Assembly: GCA_040954595.2 (NCBI GenBank)
Contig: CM082587.2
Span: 4,216,001-4,280,000 of the forward strand
Direction of reading: 5' to 3'
Source: Balanoglossus misakiensis
Lineage: Eukaryota > Hemichordata
Length of the DNA: 64,000 nt
The translations under genes and the position numbers were made by a program. The notes below the pieces were generated by a model. The model was not told the DNA's origin. It did not search any database and saw only the letters and a program-made list of their open reading frames with translations. Numbering within the stretch: the stretch's first letter is position 1; each line of letters begins with the position of its first letter. This document shows positions 38,501-51,191 of the stretch, in pieces.

Positions 38501-40297
38501 CATGCTGACTTTTAATTTTACGAATGATAAGTGAGAAAACTGACTGATTTCCATAATAATACGTTTAATGCATTTTCGTATTTTATATTTGTCAAGGAGA
38601 AATGAAGGGGACGGACAATGGCGACCCAGGCGGTAGGTCATAGTGTCACGTCACGTGGCATTTGTCCAACTGTTAATACTTGTTTTTAGTTAAAATTCGG
38701 ATAAAATGGTGTTATTTGCAGTCTGGCGAGAGTCGCTTAAATATGACAGTGGTCGGTCCACAGGGACAATAAGTCTCTACAATACACTGCATTATGATTC
38801 TTATAAACGCCTACCTGTGACATGAAGTTGACATTTAAAGGGGGGAGTGTCGCCTAAACTGCACATGCGTGTAAATTGTAGAAACTTAAATATGCAATGA
38901 ATATATAGAACGCATGACTTTGCACTTCATTGAAAAGAATGCTAAAACAAAATCTTAAGACTTCGCTCATGCTTTGCTGGACGTTTCGTCCTTCTCGAAC
39001 TATTGCTTGCCTAATTTGCATTTGTTACTCTGGACGATGACGCACAATAATTGATTACAAAGAGACACTGTCAGTAATATACCAGCCAATATATTCAGCC
39101 TGTCTTTCCGTGTGTGGGAAGCCAGACGTAGCCACTGCATCATTCGCTGCATGCATCTATCCACACAGTAAAATCATACTGGTATACCAGAAGCGCTCCT
39201 TCTGTCTATAGGTAATTCTGACTGCTAAAACCATGAATGTTTCATGTAATTCAGCTACATACGAGTGTCTAATCAGCTACGTCAGATTCACCGCATGCGC
39301 ATTCACTAACTTCATGTTTGGGTGTTCTCTGTGGACTCATGCATGTCATTAATACTTCAGAAAAATAGCAATAACGTATTGAGCTGGCAAACTGTTTGAT
39401 TTCACTAAAACATGCGCAAATTCACGGCATCGCCAAACGACAATCGTGGGAAACATTTTTTGCCCTCGCAACAGTTCTGTTGTTTTCATCTTTCACGTCT
39501 CATTCATTTTTTGGTTTCTGTTCCTGAAGACATCAAAATGACGGAAAGTAGAACTGATGGATGTGGAGGTATGTGTCACATGCCGTCATGGCCAGAGCAA
39601 TAATCAAGATGGCGACGCGCAAAAATGTCAAAGACGGGCATGCATAGCAACAAGTTACGTGTGGGCTAGGGTTGCCGGGCGTTTTATGTGTGTCTCATGA
39701 CAACATCGTCTTTGTGTGTGGTGGAGGGACTGTCATTCAACAAAGCGAATATAAATCGACATTCCAGCGCTGAAAATCGCACACAAATCAGAAAAAAAAA
39801 CGAAAAAGAACCCCCGTGCCACACACAAACGAACAATAAATGCAAGTGGCACAGAAACTACGCAAAACCACAACTGCTTCATTTTCACAATGTCTGTTAT
39901 TTTACAGAACCGCCAGACTGTTCAACAGAAGCACTGGATCGTGGAAGTTCGAGCTCTGCCCTAGTGAGTACAAGACTTTAATACTTGGGTTGAAATCCCA
40001 CAAAACAAGCATTCTGCTCGATAGAGTCGAACAAAATATTTCAGTTTCCTTTATTGGGCACGTTGATTACTGGCTAGCATATACTGATCTTTTTTAATTT
40101 AGATGTGGGCAGAAGTTTGTGGTCCGTAATTTTAGACCACGCGAAGTTGACCAGTTTAATTTCCCAAAATACCCTCTTCTTTTGATATTTTTCTCTTTCT
40201 CCAGGAGGCCAAAGTTAAACTGACCGCACTGTGCACGTATCTGGTGGTGACAATTGGGATAATGACGTACCTCATAGTGGAAGTATGTCTGCAGTGA
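35520..40297 (+). CDS. Ferric-chelate reductase 1-like protein: DOMON plus cytochrome b561 (15 exons)
   Basis: A membrane haem protein likely to move electrons across a membrane to ferric iron or another acceptor. Exons: 35520-35606, 35889-36092, 36195-36293, 36401-36563, 36751-36882, 37024-37139, 37311-37415, 37559-37656, 37761-37819, 38028-38162, 38306-38359, 38597-38632, 39530-39568, 39908-39963, 40205-40297; all in phase, 491 residues. Residues 1-29 look like a signal peptide. A DOMON domain follows at about 45-195 (CDVLITWEANG, YVAMGFSYNQAMDNADVW). Five b561 helices follow at about 230-395, with candidate haem-ligand histidines in VWFTFHR, LPFVHATIGC and NWCHWAVGTSAHLLA. A Ser/Thr-rich link leads to a last helix (LCTYLVVTIGIMTYLIVEV). 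FRRS1 of vertebrates has an extra N-terminal reeler domain that is absent here. The substrate is unknown. The gene ends 192 bp from the end of SURF6. Confidence 0.9.
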
Positions 40298-40484
40298 CCC
40301 GTGGTGGCGCTGTTCGCTACCATTGCGCATGTCTACGATGGCATGTTGCCTACCTTGAACTATTACTAAAAATACATGTACCTGTAAAATTTCATTTTAT
40401 TAAGGATATTAAAAGATGTCAACATGAAATTCAGTTATCCTCTCATCGTTTTTCAACATCTTGTCCTTTAAAGAAATAGACTTT

Positions 40485-40490
40485 TTTATT
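40485..40490 (-). terminator. Candidate SURF6 polyadenylation signal overlapping the stop codon
   Basis: On the minus strand the gene ends TTC TGA ATAAAA, so AATAAA begins with the last base of the stop codon. A second hexamer at 40403-40398 is the more conventional choice and would give a UTR of about 100 bases. Confidence 0.35.
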
Positions 40491-42138
40491 CAGAACCCCG
40501 GCAAAATTCTTCCCTTCTTTTTCATCTTCTTGATTTTCTTCTGTAATTTCTCCTGTTTTTTGGCCTTGATGTTCTTGTTCCTCTTGTCTTGTCGTTTCTG
40601 CACCAACTTCTCCGTCACCTCCTTCCTCTCACTCCACTGCTTTTTGCTCTTCGTCTTAATCTGCTCTTGGCGCTTGATGCTCTTTTTCAAAAGTTCGGGA
40701 TCGTCTGTCTGCTTGATGCCCTCGGCTTTCTGAAGCGCCTTCTTCCACGCAAGTTTCTGCTCCTTCTGTTTGCCCTTCTCCGGCTCCTTGGTCTTCAGTT
40801 CGCTCAACTTCTCTTGCTTGGCCTCGGCCTTCTTCAAGAGCAACTCCAGTTTCCTCTTCCCGGTCTCTTTCATCTTCTTCCTCTTCTTTAGTTTGCTTTC
40901 GTCCGACTCCGAAAAATCAAATTTGCTGAAAACAATTTTCCCTTCGTTATTAACAACCGGTTTGGCCTCCGCCGGTTTGTGGATCTCGCGGCCGTTAACG
41001 TTTCCCAACTTGATAGCTGCATTTCGGGAGGCGTTTGTCATGATCTCCTTCTTCTTCTTTTTCATCTTTTTCTTCTCCATCCTCTTTTGTCGCTTGGTTT
41101 CCTGGTGATCCGCATCACCTTCGACTGCTTTCCTCTTACCTCTCATCTCTTGTAACTTGGTGCGCAATTTCTCCCGGAGCTCATCGATGGTAAGATTGGT
41201 CTGGATGTCTTCGACACTGATCGGTTCGATCCTCTCAGTTGGCCCTACACAAAGCAAGATACATACACAAACAAAAATCAGCGATGTTCTGCATGCAAAA
41301 GCAAGGCTGGCTCCCATACCTACTCTACATTCTCAAATACACCTGCAAGCCCTGGAACTTGATATGAGGATGGCATCAACAGTGGGATATGCCCCCCTTT
41401 GCCATAATATTTGGGACGGGGAGATTCCACTCTGGCAAAGGGGAAATGTAACATCTCCAACATGTGAGTGACATCATTTAAAGGGACACTGGTCCCCACT
41501 TGACAAATTGCTAGGGGTGTTAACATGGCAACGTGGTGTGATAACCTCATATTGTACCTTGTGTCTTCTCATCCTCCTCATCATCCATTTCCTCATCATC
41601 TTCAGCTGCACTGCCCTCTACATCCTCTTCATCAACCTCCATCTCTTCTTTCTCTGCTTTTTCAATTTGCATGTCTGTCACACTTTTCTGTTTCGGATCA
41701 AGTCTCTGTCGTTTCTGTTTTCCTTTCTTGTTGACTTTCTCTTCTGGTTTTTCTGATTTTCCTTTTGAAAAAAAAGAGGTAAAATGTTTGTCACCTCTGC
41801 ATCGTTGCAAAACATTTACCCTTAAATTTGTCATTCAAATTCGCCCCACAGGTCATGTGCATATTTATATGTAGCGCTGTGGCTCCATTGCAAACCAGAA
41901 CTAATATTAAACTGTTTTCATTGTATTATTCAATATCATCAGATCCTTTATGAAAAGTTATCTCTGACCAAATATACTCACCTTTCTTTTTGGGGTCATA
42001 AGTCTGTAGGCTGGCTTCCGGCTCAGCATCAAGATAGGTTTTCCCAGGAACTAAGTTCACCATACGTTTAAAATAAGAATTTTTGGCTTCTAGCCTAGTC
42101 CTTAACGAGTCAGTACTTTCTGACGATGATGAAGCCAT
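40490..42138 (-). CDS. SURF6: Surfeit locus protein 6 homologue (3 exons)
   Basis: A nucleolar nucleic-acid-binding protein needed for ribosome biogenesis (Rrp14 in yeast). Exons in transcript order: 42138-41982, 41761-41558, 41244-40490; phases agree, 371 residues (human 361). The start MASSSSESTDSLRTRLEAKN is the first Met in frame. Exon 2 is acidic (EEMEVDEEDVEGSAAEDDEE). Exon 3 is strongly Lys-rich and carries the family C-terminal core: IVFSKFDFSE, WKKALQKAEGIKQTDDPELL, LVQKRQDKRNKNIKAKK and the end KKGRILPGF. The stop codon TGA shares its A with an AATAAA (40490-40485). A second AATAAA lies at 40403-40398, so the 3' UTR probably runs into the 3' end of the oppositely oriented reductase gene. 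The gene follows SNAPC4 on the same strand, 0.9 kb downstream of its stop. Confidence 0.93.
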
Positions 42139-43037
42139 TGTTTATGTAAAAGTTCGATATCAGTTGCGTCTGTGACAAGGTGAAATGGAGCGCGTTGCTT
42201 GAACTTTAGCAAAGCTGCAGTGTGGAGAGCTGATGCAGAGTTACACCACACATCGCTGTGTGAAAGATCCCCGTCGCGTCCAACACACCAAGCTCGTCTC
42301 CAAGTTAGAAATTTTCGAAAGTAGAGTACTGGGGTCAAACGACAGCTGATAATGAGGTATTCCTGACCGTTTCACCTCGAATTAAGACTATCTGGCGTAG
42401 ATTTCCCAATGAAATCGACCACAGACAACACAGCAGTTTACCAAGACCATGTGTTGACCTTTGATGGAACTACTTCCGGTACACGGTACGCCGATAGATG
42501 GCGCCCTGTCGATGTCGGGCCGCATGGCAACCTGCATGGTAACCGGGTTCATGCGAGTTTTGGGGTTTTTTTCCGGAATAAATCAGCTCTATCGAGATTT
42601 CTAACTATTGTGTGTGTGTGTGAGTGAGTAAAAGCAAAGCCACCTTTTTATGGAGGGACCGAGGTACCGGTAAAAGCAAACACCTAATATTCATGATCTC
42701 ACCAAATAAAGGATATCTTTTTGAGCGCGCAAGGACCTGTTTCTGAGAAAAGTGACAGCCAGATAACCCTTGCTCTTTTATTAACAAAACAATGAGGTCA
42801 CGAAACACAATAACATTGCCAGGGTCAAAAATAATTGTCACTTGTATTTAACTTACTTGAGGAACGTCAACATTCATTGGCCGGATTCACCAGTTTTTGA
42901 AATCCTGAGACTGCATATGACATTTCATGAATTTCAACCAATGAAGTCCAGGTCTTTGGATGGACAGCTACTATATGGCAATCTTTTGAAAAGATTGCAA
43001 TATATTTAAATATAAAATAACCATTTACTACAGCAAA
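42139..43037. other. SNAPC4 3' UTR and SURF6 promoter interval
   Basis: Holds a candidate SNAPC4 AATAAA on the minus strand at 42782-42777, 256 bp past its stop, leaving about 640 bp for the SURF6 promoter. A 21-bp near-perfect inverted repeat (gcaatcttttg / aaaagattgc) lies at 42978-42998 inside the SNAPC4 3' UTR. A short TG tract lies at 42609-42624. No coding sequence seen. Confidence 0.5.
42777..42782 (-). terminator. Candidate SNAPC4 polyadenylation signal
   Basis: AATAAA on the minus strand in the context gttaataaaagagc, 256 bp after the SNAPC4 stop and 640 bp before the SURF6 start codon. Confidence 0.5.
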
Positions 43038-46000
43038 TTAAGAATCACAGATAGCCTGAGAACTTTCACTGTTTTCCTCCGAGTCCAGCTTGCTCATTTT
43101 GCGTTGCTTTGTCTCAATCTCTTGCTCTTCCTCTTGTCCTTCACCAATTCCATTCTCAGAATTATCCCTGCATTTTCTCTTTCTGGTGGGCCTTTCATTT
43201 ATCTCAGGAGACTTTTCGCCCTCTTGTGTTTGCCCTTGGGCAGGGCTTTCACTCCTTTCGCTGTCTGGGAATGTTTTGTGAACTTCTTGGCAAGCTTTCT
43301 GGCATATCATTTGTCCTCTCCCATTGTTTGGAGTTGGAACAAAACTGCCACTTGTCTTTTCCGGCGATGGACAGTGATCCTTGCACAGCCTTGCCAGTGT
43401 TGGGACAGTACTTTCACCCACGGCTGCCTGTGTTGTGGTTGCAGCTGGTGTTTCCCGCGTCGCGACAACGCCATCACACAGTTCCTGTGTTGCAGAAGAA
43501 CTGTCACATTGGGCTTCCGAAATTGCGGTGTCACATGGGCCTTGCCCTGCTGTGATGGGATCGTTGCTTCTAGTGGCACTTTCACTTCTGTTTTCTGCCT
43601 CTGAGGTGGTACTTCCTGGCTGGACTTCCTGTGGTACACTTTGCTGACTTTCTGCAACTGAAGTGACGGTTTCACTTCCGTCAGCTACCTGCACATCCTC
43701 AACACATCCCACTGCTCTCCCACCAGCCAATCTTCTTCCTTCATTCGCTCGGGATTTTTGGCTCCGTTTCGTGGGACCTCTGCTCGTCTCTCCCGCGGTT
43801 TTCCTCTTCTTAGCAACGGGCTGCTCCGCATCTTCTTCATCCCCCCGTTCGCTCTGGTCTTCCTGGCTCTGGCTCTTCTCCACCCTGTACCTGACCGATG
43901 CCAGACTGAAGTGCGAATTCACGTCGGAGAGCAGCACGGGCCACGAGAACACGGATGCAAATCTCCCTTGCAGCAACTTGTAACTGTTGCTCTGCCGGAG
44001 TTTCTTCAGCACCTCAAAGTCTGTCTGTTTAGTGGTGTCTGCGCGGTCGGGCTGACCACTCGAGCTCTGTTGCCTTTGAGAGCAGTAGCCGGCAAAGAAC
44101 TCCTGAGAGGGCGATTTTCCGCTCGCCTTCTGGATTTCATCCACTACATATTTTGCCTTTGCAGCCAACTGTCTCTCGTGTTTTTTCAGCACGCGGAATG
44201 CTTGCAGAGTCGCCTTGGATGGGGGAAGTGTTGGCAGGTTGAAGTGCTGTCTGTTTTTGGGTGCCACTTTTGGATTCCTGGGCGACTGCGATGTGGCGGT
44301 TGATGGTGCAGAATACGCCGCTGAAGGTTGGGGCTGCGGTACAACGAGTGAATACACGGGAACAGCAGGTTGGTTTGCCGGCTGCGCTGCAGCGGTTACC
44401 GGACTCTGCATCAGTGTTGCTGTTGCTCTAGGAGTTGCTGCTGTTTGCAGCAAGGATCGGATGGTCGGAGTCGTGGATATCTGCGGTGCTGCAGAGGAAG
44501 TGGCTGTTGCAGGCAGTGGTGCAGCACCTACAGTGGACGAGGATGGCCGGGTAGTTGGCGCAGGAGCAGAAAGTTGGGTTGTCCCGACTGCAGTAGACGT
44601 GGCTGTTGCAGGTGGCACAGTGACAATGGCAGCAGGAGACGGCAGCCAATTCGTTGCTGCAGCACCGGGAGTGTTTTCAGACGGCACTGTTGAAGGTGCT
44701 AATGAAGCAGGTGCAGCGGGAAAGACTGGCGGAGCAGAGGGGTGACTGAAAAGTGCCTGCTGCTTGTTCGGAAACACCGGCAGTCTGGCCACACCCTGGT
44801 GCACCTGCAAAACTTGGCCAACGGGAGTCGGCACAGACTGCTGCGGTACCACTGTGCCAACTGGCACGTATCCTTGTGGTACACCGACAGGGGGTCTGAT
44901 TGCATGTCCAATGTTTCTTTTCATTTCTAGGAGCTCCGCCACAGTGATCTTGCTGGAGTATAATTGTTCCTTCTGTGGCTTTGGAGGAGACGAGGGCGGC
45001 ACTCGTCGATTCCTCAGATTGTAGGCCGTCTGCTGGGAACCAGTAGATGTGGTGGCAACTGTGGCAGTAGTAGTCAGTGATGGATTCTGCACTGCAGGCT
45101 TGGTTGCAGCTACTGGTGTTGCAGATGCTGGAGGCACGTTGTGTGTTGTTGCCAGTGTTGGGGCTGGTGCTGGGTGCACTGGTTTCAGTGCAACAGAGGG
45201 CGCAGCTACTGGAAACGAGTTTGGCAGTGCAGGCTGGCTTGCCACTGCCGGAGATGCTGCAGCGGAGGTTGTTGATACCGCAAGAATGGGAGGTGCTGCA
45301 CCAGATGTTGACGCAGCTGCACTCTGCTGCGGTCTGGTGGAGGTGTTGGCGGTCGTTGCTCTTGATACTACGGCTGTTCCAATCTGACCTGCTGCTGTCG
45401 TCGATGTCGGGCAGCGAGTCACGGTAGGGGGCGGTACAGATGGCAGCATATTCGGAGTAACCAGTGGACGACTCCCACGCGGTGGTAGCGGCATGAAAAA
45501 TCTCGATGTCGGTGCCCGTAAATGCAAATTGTACGCTGGGGGCTGCACCACGGGAACCAGTCGCGGCGACAGAAACGTGACAGGGACACCGCGGGGAATT
45601 CTCAGTACAGGGATCCTCGGCAGCATCTGTTGCGGATACGGGTGTCGCACACTCGGATTATTCTGCTGACACACGTTCAGTGGTCGATTTGGAACGGCTG
45701 GTGCGAGTCTGGGATGTGGGATGGTGCCTGGCGTGGCCCGACCAGCTTGCATCACGGACGTCTTTGGGACCAGTTGCGCCTGGTTGTCTGTCCGCACGGG
45801 ATCTTCTGCACACGGAGCAATTTTCGATGAAGCCAGCTTGACATCAATATCCATAGCCTGGATGAATTAAGAGCAGACGAACAATCAGAGAAATTAAAAT
45901 ACACATAAAAACAGTACTGATGATCAAGTCCCAAGTCCTTGCTTGTAATTAAAGCAGGTTAATCCAGAACTGACACAAAATACTGCAAAAACTACAGTAA

Positions 46001-49000
46001 TAAACAAAACCAACCCACCCTCATCAAAACGCCTAAGATGCTCATCTTCTCTGCTCCTGCTGGTGTATTCGAATTCACTGTATAACAAAGGACATTATTA
46101 TGTTAATTAAGTCAGTATACAGTAGGTCAGATCCTCTTTTTTGAGGGGAGGCAAGGAACAGGCTTCTGTATACCTTAAAATTTATTTCATCGGAAAGTGT
46201 TTTTTTTTTGCAAAATAAAAAGCATGTACATGTATTTATATCAATTTTTTTGAGCAAAAAAACAGCTCTCACCTTTGGGATACTTCAGAGGTCTCCCCTT
46301 TTGTGAGCTGCTTTTTTTCTTCTTCGACTTTTGTGTCATGACACCCATGATGTTCTTGTCCAGTTCCTTGCTTGCATTCCGTCCAACTGGTCTCCGTGGC
46401 GCAACAGCCGTCCCGGAGGCACCACCGCCCAGTCCGAGCACAGTCAGGATGTTGTCTATAGAGCTGTTCTCCTTCAGTGTGCTGAGTTTCTCCGCCTTTG
46501 AGAGCAGCGGTCTGCCATCCTGTCAAAACAAATGCAATATATAATTTTTGATCTACACATTGGCTCAGTTCTCAGCATGCAACAAATATTATAGTGTTAT
46601 TCACAAAAAACATCCATTTTTAGAAGGGTGCACTCTTTATGAAAAGTGCGTATGATGGTATTTTTTTTACCTTTGACAATGGCACTTGTGCTCTGACTTG
46701 TTTATGTTCCGTCACTAGTTCCTTCAACAACTCATTGACGCTCACTTTGGAATAGTCGGCCAACGCTTGCACCACGTTCTGGTTCAGCTTGATGCCGGCT
46801 TTGTTGGGTTTGGTTTCCCTTTGTTTGGGCTTTTTCGGCTTTTTCGGCGGTGGTGGTTTTCGTTCTCTTTTTCTGGGCTTCCTCTCCCGCTTTCTTTCCC
46901 TGGGTTTCCGCACCTTCTGCTTTTTCTCTGCCGGTTTCTTCGTGGTGGGTTTCTTCGCAGAATTACCCTTCTTAAACCAGCCGCACTTTTTTTGGTGGTG
47001 GGGGGGGAGGGGTGATAAGAAAAAAAATGTTATTAAAAGGGATTTGTCAGACCTTGATACAGACTGAAAATTAGGCCACCCTTACAATGACAGACAGTAA
47101 GCACATGGTTCAATTTCAACTGTTGTACATGTACATGTACATGGCAAAGCTGAAATCGTACAAAATATGCGTGATTTTGGACAACACATGGTCCTTACCA
47201 GTTTCCTGTATCGCCACAAGATGCTGTTCGGCCGTCTGCCACCTCCCATCTTGCTTGCAATTGTGGACCAGTTGCCTGAGGGCCAAAAAATAAAATAGCA
47301 AGGAAATATTGAGCATGGTTGACTCTTCCAGAGTTGAGCCTCAAAACGGTCAAATCATACCAACAAAATGCCAGGATGTAAAGATCACATAGGGGGGTCA
47401 TGAAAGTGGCCTAGCCCTTCTGATATTCCAACGCACGTACCTATACCGTGTTCAACGACCAACTGCATCAGTTTGGTGTCTTCAGCCTCTTCCCAGGGCC
47501 CTCTCTTCACATTGGGCTTCAGGGCGTTCAACCATCTGTGTTTAAGCAGTAAACATGTTCCTCGGTTAAAGACAAATATCGCCAACAGGTGATTGTACAC
47601 TAAAGTCGCATAGACTCACAGTCAGACATAGACATATAGACACACATAAACTGATAGACAGACACACAGACAGACAGTCAGACATAGACATATAGACACA
47701 CATAAACTGACAGACAGAGACAAACATAAACACACACACATTTTGAGTCATGAGAGTACAGTCAAGAGATACCTACCGATCCCGGATTTGGGATGAAATT
47801 CTTCCAGGTATCAAAGGTGTTACGGCCTTCCAATTTTCACCGTAAAGGTCAATGGCCTGCCTCAACAGCTGCAATTGAGCAAAGAACAGTCAAATGTAAA
47901 GATCGAGACAACTCTACACCTGATTTTCAACCAGATTGGGGAAACAGTATGCACAGGCAAGATGGGTCGGAGTATCTTAAATGAACTCGATTACCTCGTT
48001 CTCTTCTTCGCTCCATTTTCCCCTTTTCAGTTTCGGATCCACAGTATGCCTCCATCTGTTGTACACCCTGTTTGGTGTGCAACCATCCAGAAAGTAGGCC
48101 ACTGTAATGAACACAAACAGAACAGAAATTTCACCTTTACAACACATTACAGTAAAACCAGTCTAAAACTGAACCCTGTGAAATCTAGCAGTGTGTCAAA
48201 CTGTCAGAGACTAATTACTATAGCGATTCCCACTTACCTTTGGTGTAAGGAATCCTGTCTCCAATCCTAAGTTTTTCGATAATTTCTCCCAAAAGTATGT
48301 CGTCTTCCTCTGTAAATTTCCTGGAAGCAAAAAAATAAGAAACCGTGATTTCCTTCCTGCATATTTTCCATTTAATATCAGTTCAATCTATCAATACAGC
48401 AGATCACTGGTAATTGTCATGCACCATGGTTTGCTCCGTTTCTGTTGTTTTCTATGGCAAGCTTGCATTTTGGATGACATATTGGCTTCATGTGCAGTCC
48501 AAATTTATACTCACTTTTTCTCCAAGTTTGGATTGAGACGTTGCTGGTATCTCTGAATACACTGCCAGGTGCTTCGTCCGGTCTGTGGAAAATTGAAACG
48601 AGAAAATTCTACTGACCAACAAATTTTAAACTGCTGATCGTCAAGGCATGCAGAGTGGGGATGTGGTAAACAAAACAACAGATATCAACAAAATATACTA
48701 GATTTTCTGAAAATGCAACTCACACCCAGGGACTCAGCTATGGTATTCCAGTTCCTGGCTTCATTCTCCTCCACAGCTTCAACCAGCTTGTCATCTTCCT
48801 CTTTGCTCCACGGAGAAGTACTTATGGACGGATGCAATCTGTTCCGCCACACCAATTCACACTCTATAGCTGTCCTTTCACCATTGAACTGTGCGGTTTA
48901 CACGAAAAACAATAGATTCTCGATTCTCATTGTGTTACTTTAACAAGGGATGAAAGGCACAAAGGCATGCTCCACACAATTGCCTTCTTTGGTTCATTTT

Positions 49001-51191
49001 CTTAGATGAGAGAAGTTATCAATATCACTGGAGTTTTGCACACTTACATCAACGCAGGCAATTTTGTCCCAGTCTTTTTTGCCTTCCCATCGCTCACCAA
49101 TGAATTCACTTTCGGGCATGTTACTGCAAATAAAATAAAACATCAATAATAAATGGCTTACCAACCCTCCACACTTATATGTATGTCCTTTTCTGTCAAA
49201 AAATGGCAACAACAAAAACAACTGAACTTACCCAATCTGCTGAATCTGTTCCTGCAGGTCATTGATAGCTTTCTGGATGTCATCTATCTCGCTGTCAGGC
49301 ACTTTATCAAACTTCCTGCGTAACACTTCCTGTTTGTTCATCAAGGGCTGCAGTCTCTGCTTCTTGCCGTCTGAACACACAGCTTTGTGGAGAATTCCCC
49401 TCTCACTGGCGGTCCCTGAGAAAATAAAAAATAAACCCAGAAAATTCAAAACTATTGGAAATCATCCATACAACACACAACCGGTACTTTCCTTGGTTCA
49501 TGCAGCCTAAGTCCATAACCTCTCTCCTCTTAGCAGACCAGTCGGGTATACTTACATTTCCTGGGAAGACTTCTGTGGGCAAATGTGTGTCCACTCTGTT
49601 TCCGCGAAACAGTTTCACCATTGGCACTTGGAGTCTGAAACAAAGTAACACAAATGGGGAAATGAACTTATGTGAGATGATTCATGCAGAGGTGATATGA
49701 TATGCAACTAACTGTTCGGCTAGAATGAAAGCTAGCATCGTTTCACGTACACAAACATGAGTAACGTAAAAGCAACTTACACTGCCCGTTTCGTCTTTGA
49801 AGAAAATGTTGAAATGCTTTCCTAACGCATTGTTCTTGCCGAGTCGGCCGGATTTGCTGCCGTCGCCACTCAGTTCTTCATTAATGGCTTCCTGAAAGGG
49901 GAAGGGGGGGGGTGGGGGGAGAGGGGCAAGGTGTCAGTCATGGTGCACACACATGCATGCAAATGTACACACAAAGATTTGAACCATGTAAAGCAAGCAC
50001 GAGTCCTCAGAGTTGGGTGACGTGAGGCATCCTACCTGCTTCTTCCGATTTTCCTCCAACATAATCTTAAGCGTCCTCAGATTTTCATTGATCATAAACT
50101 GGTAGACGCCATTCAGGTGAAGGCAGTGCTGTGGACTGGCAGCAATCTCTCCATCGGGATCCACTGCTTCATTGTCGTTGTTGGGGGCGCTGTGCTCTTC
50201 TTCTTCTTCCGATAGCGTGCAGTCATCCTGATTGAAAACAAGAAATGTTGCTCAGGTCAGCTGCTGCAGTTTGTGAGATAGCGCATGTGTGTGTGTGTCC
50301 GTGTGTGTGCACATGTTTGTACATGTGTACGCAAGATGCATGTCTGTTTGCCTAGGCTCCCTGTCTGTCTGTCAGTCTATATGTATGTATGTATGTGTGT
50401 GTGTGTGTTATGCATGTATGTTATCTAAATGACATCTTGTATGTCATTTAGCTATCATCACATTTGTGTACTTTTACTTTCTTTTATTTTTTAATGTGGG
50501 AAATGTTTCGTGTAATTTTACCTGTGTTCTTGAGCTTTCTCTTGACGCAACTGACCTTACAGTGAGACCTGCAACACAAATGAAACACAAAATAACATAC
50601 CACAAGTCACATAATATTATAATATATAAAGACAGGAGTGATGTTGGGCGACCATACGGGTCTCTAAAATCTAGGCGGTAGATCGAGTATGCTTGTTTCC
50701 CATTGCTATCACCATACATGTATGTGCAGTGCATTTTGCACTGGTAATTGAAAGGGATCGGGTCGTCCCTTTCAATTTTTAATCAGCCAGGGCTAAGTTT
50801 TCACATACCGGAAGTGCTGTCTTTTCATACCTGTTTTGTTTACAAATGAATGGTAGTATGGTGCTGTTTTGAACGGGGTTTTGAACTGCGCAGTACATCG
50901 CGGGAAGATGTACACAATACGTGTATGTATGTACGTCAAGCAAGCGTGGAAATATGCGATGCGTAACAGTAAATGTTGAGCGTGTTTTATACCTGCGGTT
51001 CGAAACTCTTGGTTGACATAATTGGCATCACCATCATCCTCCTCCTCCTCATCTTCGGATAGGAACTCCTCGTCTTCCGACGAACTTCCCGCAGTAGCGT
51101 CTTCTCCCAGCACACGATTCAGTTGCTGAATGTCTTCTTGGATTTTCTGGAGATCTTCTCCCCCCTCTCCTTGCACATTCATGTCAGCCAT
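43038..51191 (-). CDS. SNAPC4: snRNA-activating protein complex subunit 4 (SNAP190), 18 exons
   Basis: Largest subunit of SNAPc, which binds the proximal sequence element of snRNA promoters for RNA polymerases II and III. Exons in transcript order: 51191-50993, 50568-50522, 50227-50036, 49891-49781, 49634-49556, 49415-49232, 49123-49048, 48888-48724, 48582-48515, 48320-48238, 48101-47995, 47868-47777, 47535-47441, 47275-47199, 46985-46671, 46519-46273, 46077-46019, 45857-43038; all in phase, 1671 residues (human 1469). An acidic N-terminus (EEFLSEDEEEEDDGD) and a helical region precede a Myb half-repeat and four Myb repeats at about 283-526 (KDWDKIACVDFNGERT, PWSKEEDDKLVEAVEE, KFTEEDDILLGEII, KWSEEENELLRQAIDLYGEN, PWEEAEDTKLMQLVVEHG). 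Exon 15 adds a Lys/Arg/Pro-rich block. The 940-codon last exon is Ala/Pro/Thr low complexity with one conserved spot, NSYKLLQGRFASVFSWPVLL, like the C-terminal region of human SNAP190. Confidence 0.92.
47619..47730. repeat. Two tandem copies of a 56-bp unit (SNAPC4 intron 12)
   Basis: The block cagtcagacatagacatata followed by gacacacataaactga starts at 47619 and again at 47675, with further cagacaga filler. The units are nearly identical, so the duplication is recent. Confidence 0.8.
50283..50410. repeat. GT-rich microsatellite region (SNAPC4 intron 2)
   Basis: Runs of gtgtgt, tgtctgtctgtc and tatgtatgtatgtgtgtg within about 130 bp, between exon 3 (ends at 50227) and exon 2. Compound dinucleotide and tetranucleotide repeats with no coding potential. 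Confidence 0.85.

Noticed and set aside
43758-45830. Long plus-strand open frames over the SNAPC4 last exon
   Set aside because: They mirror the low-complexity Ala/Pro/Thr codons of SNAPC4 on the other strand and lack domains or splice context.
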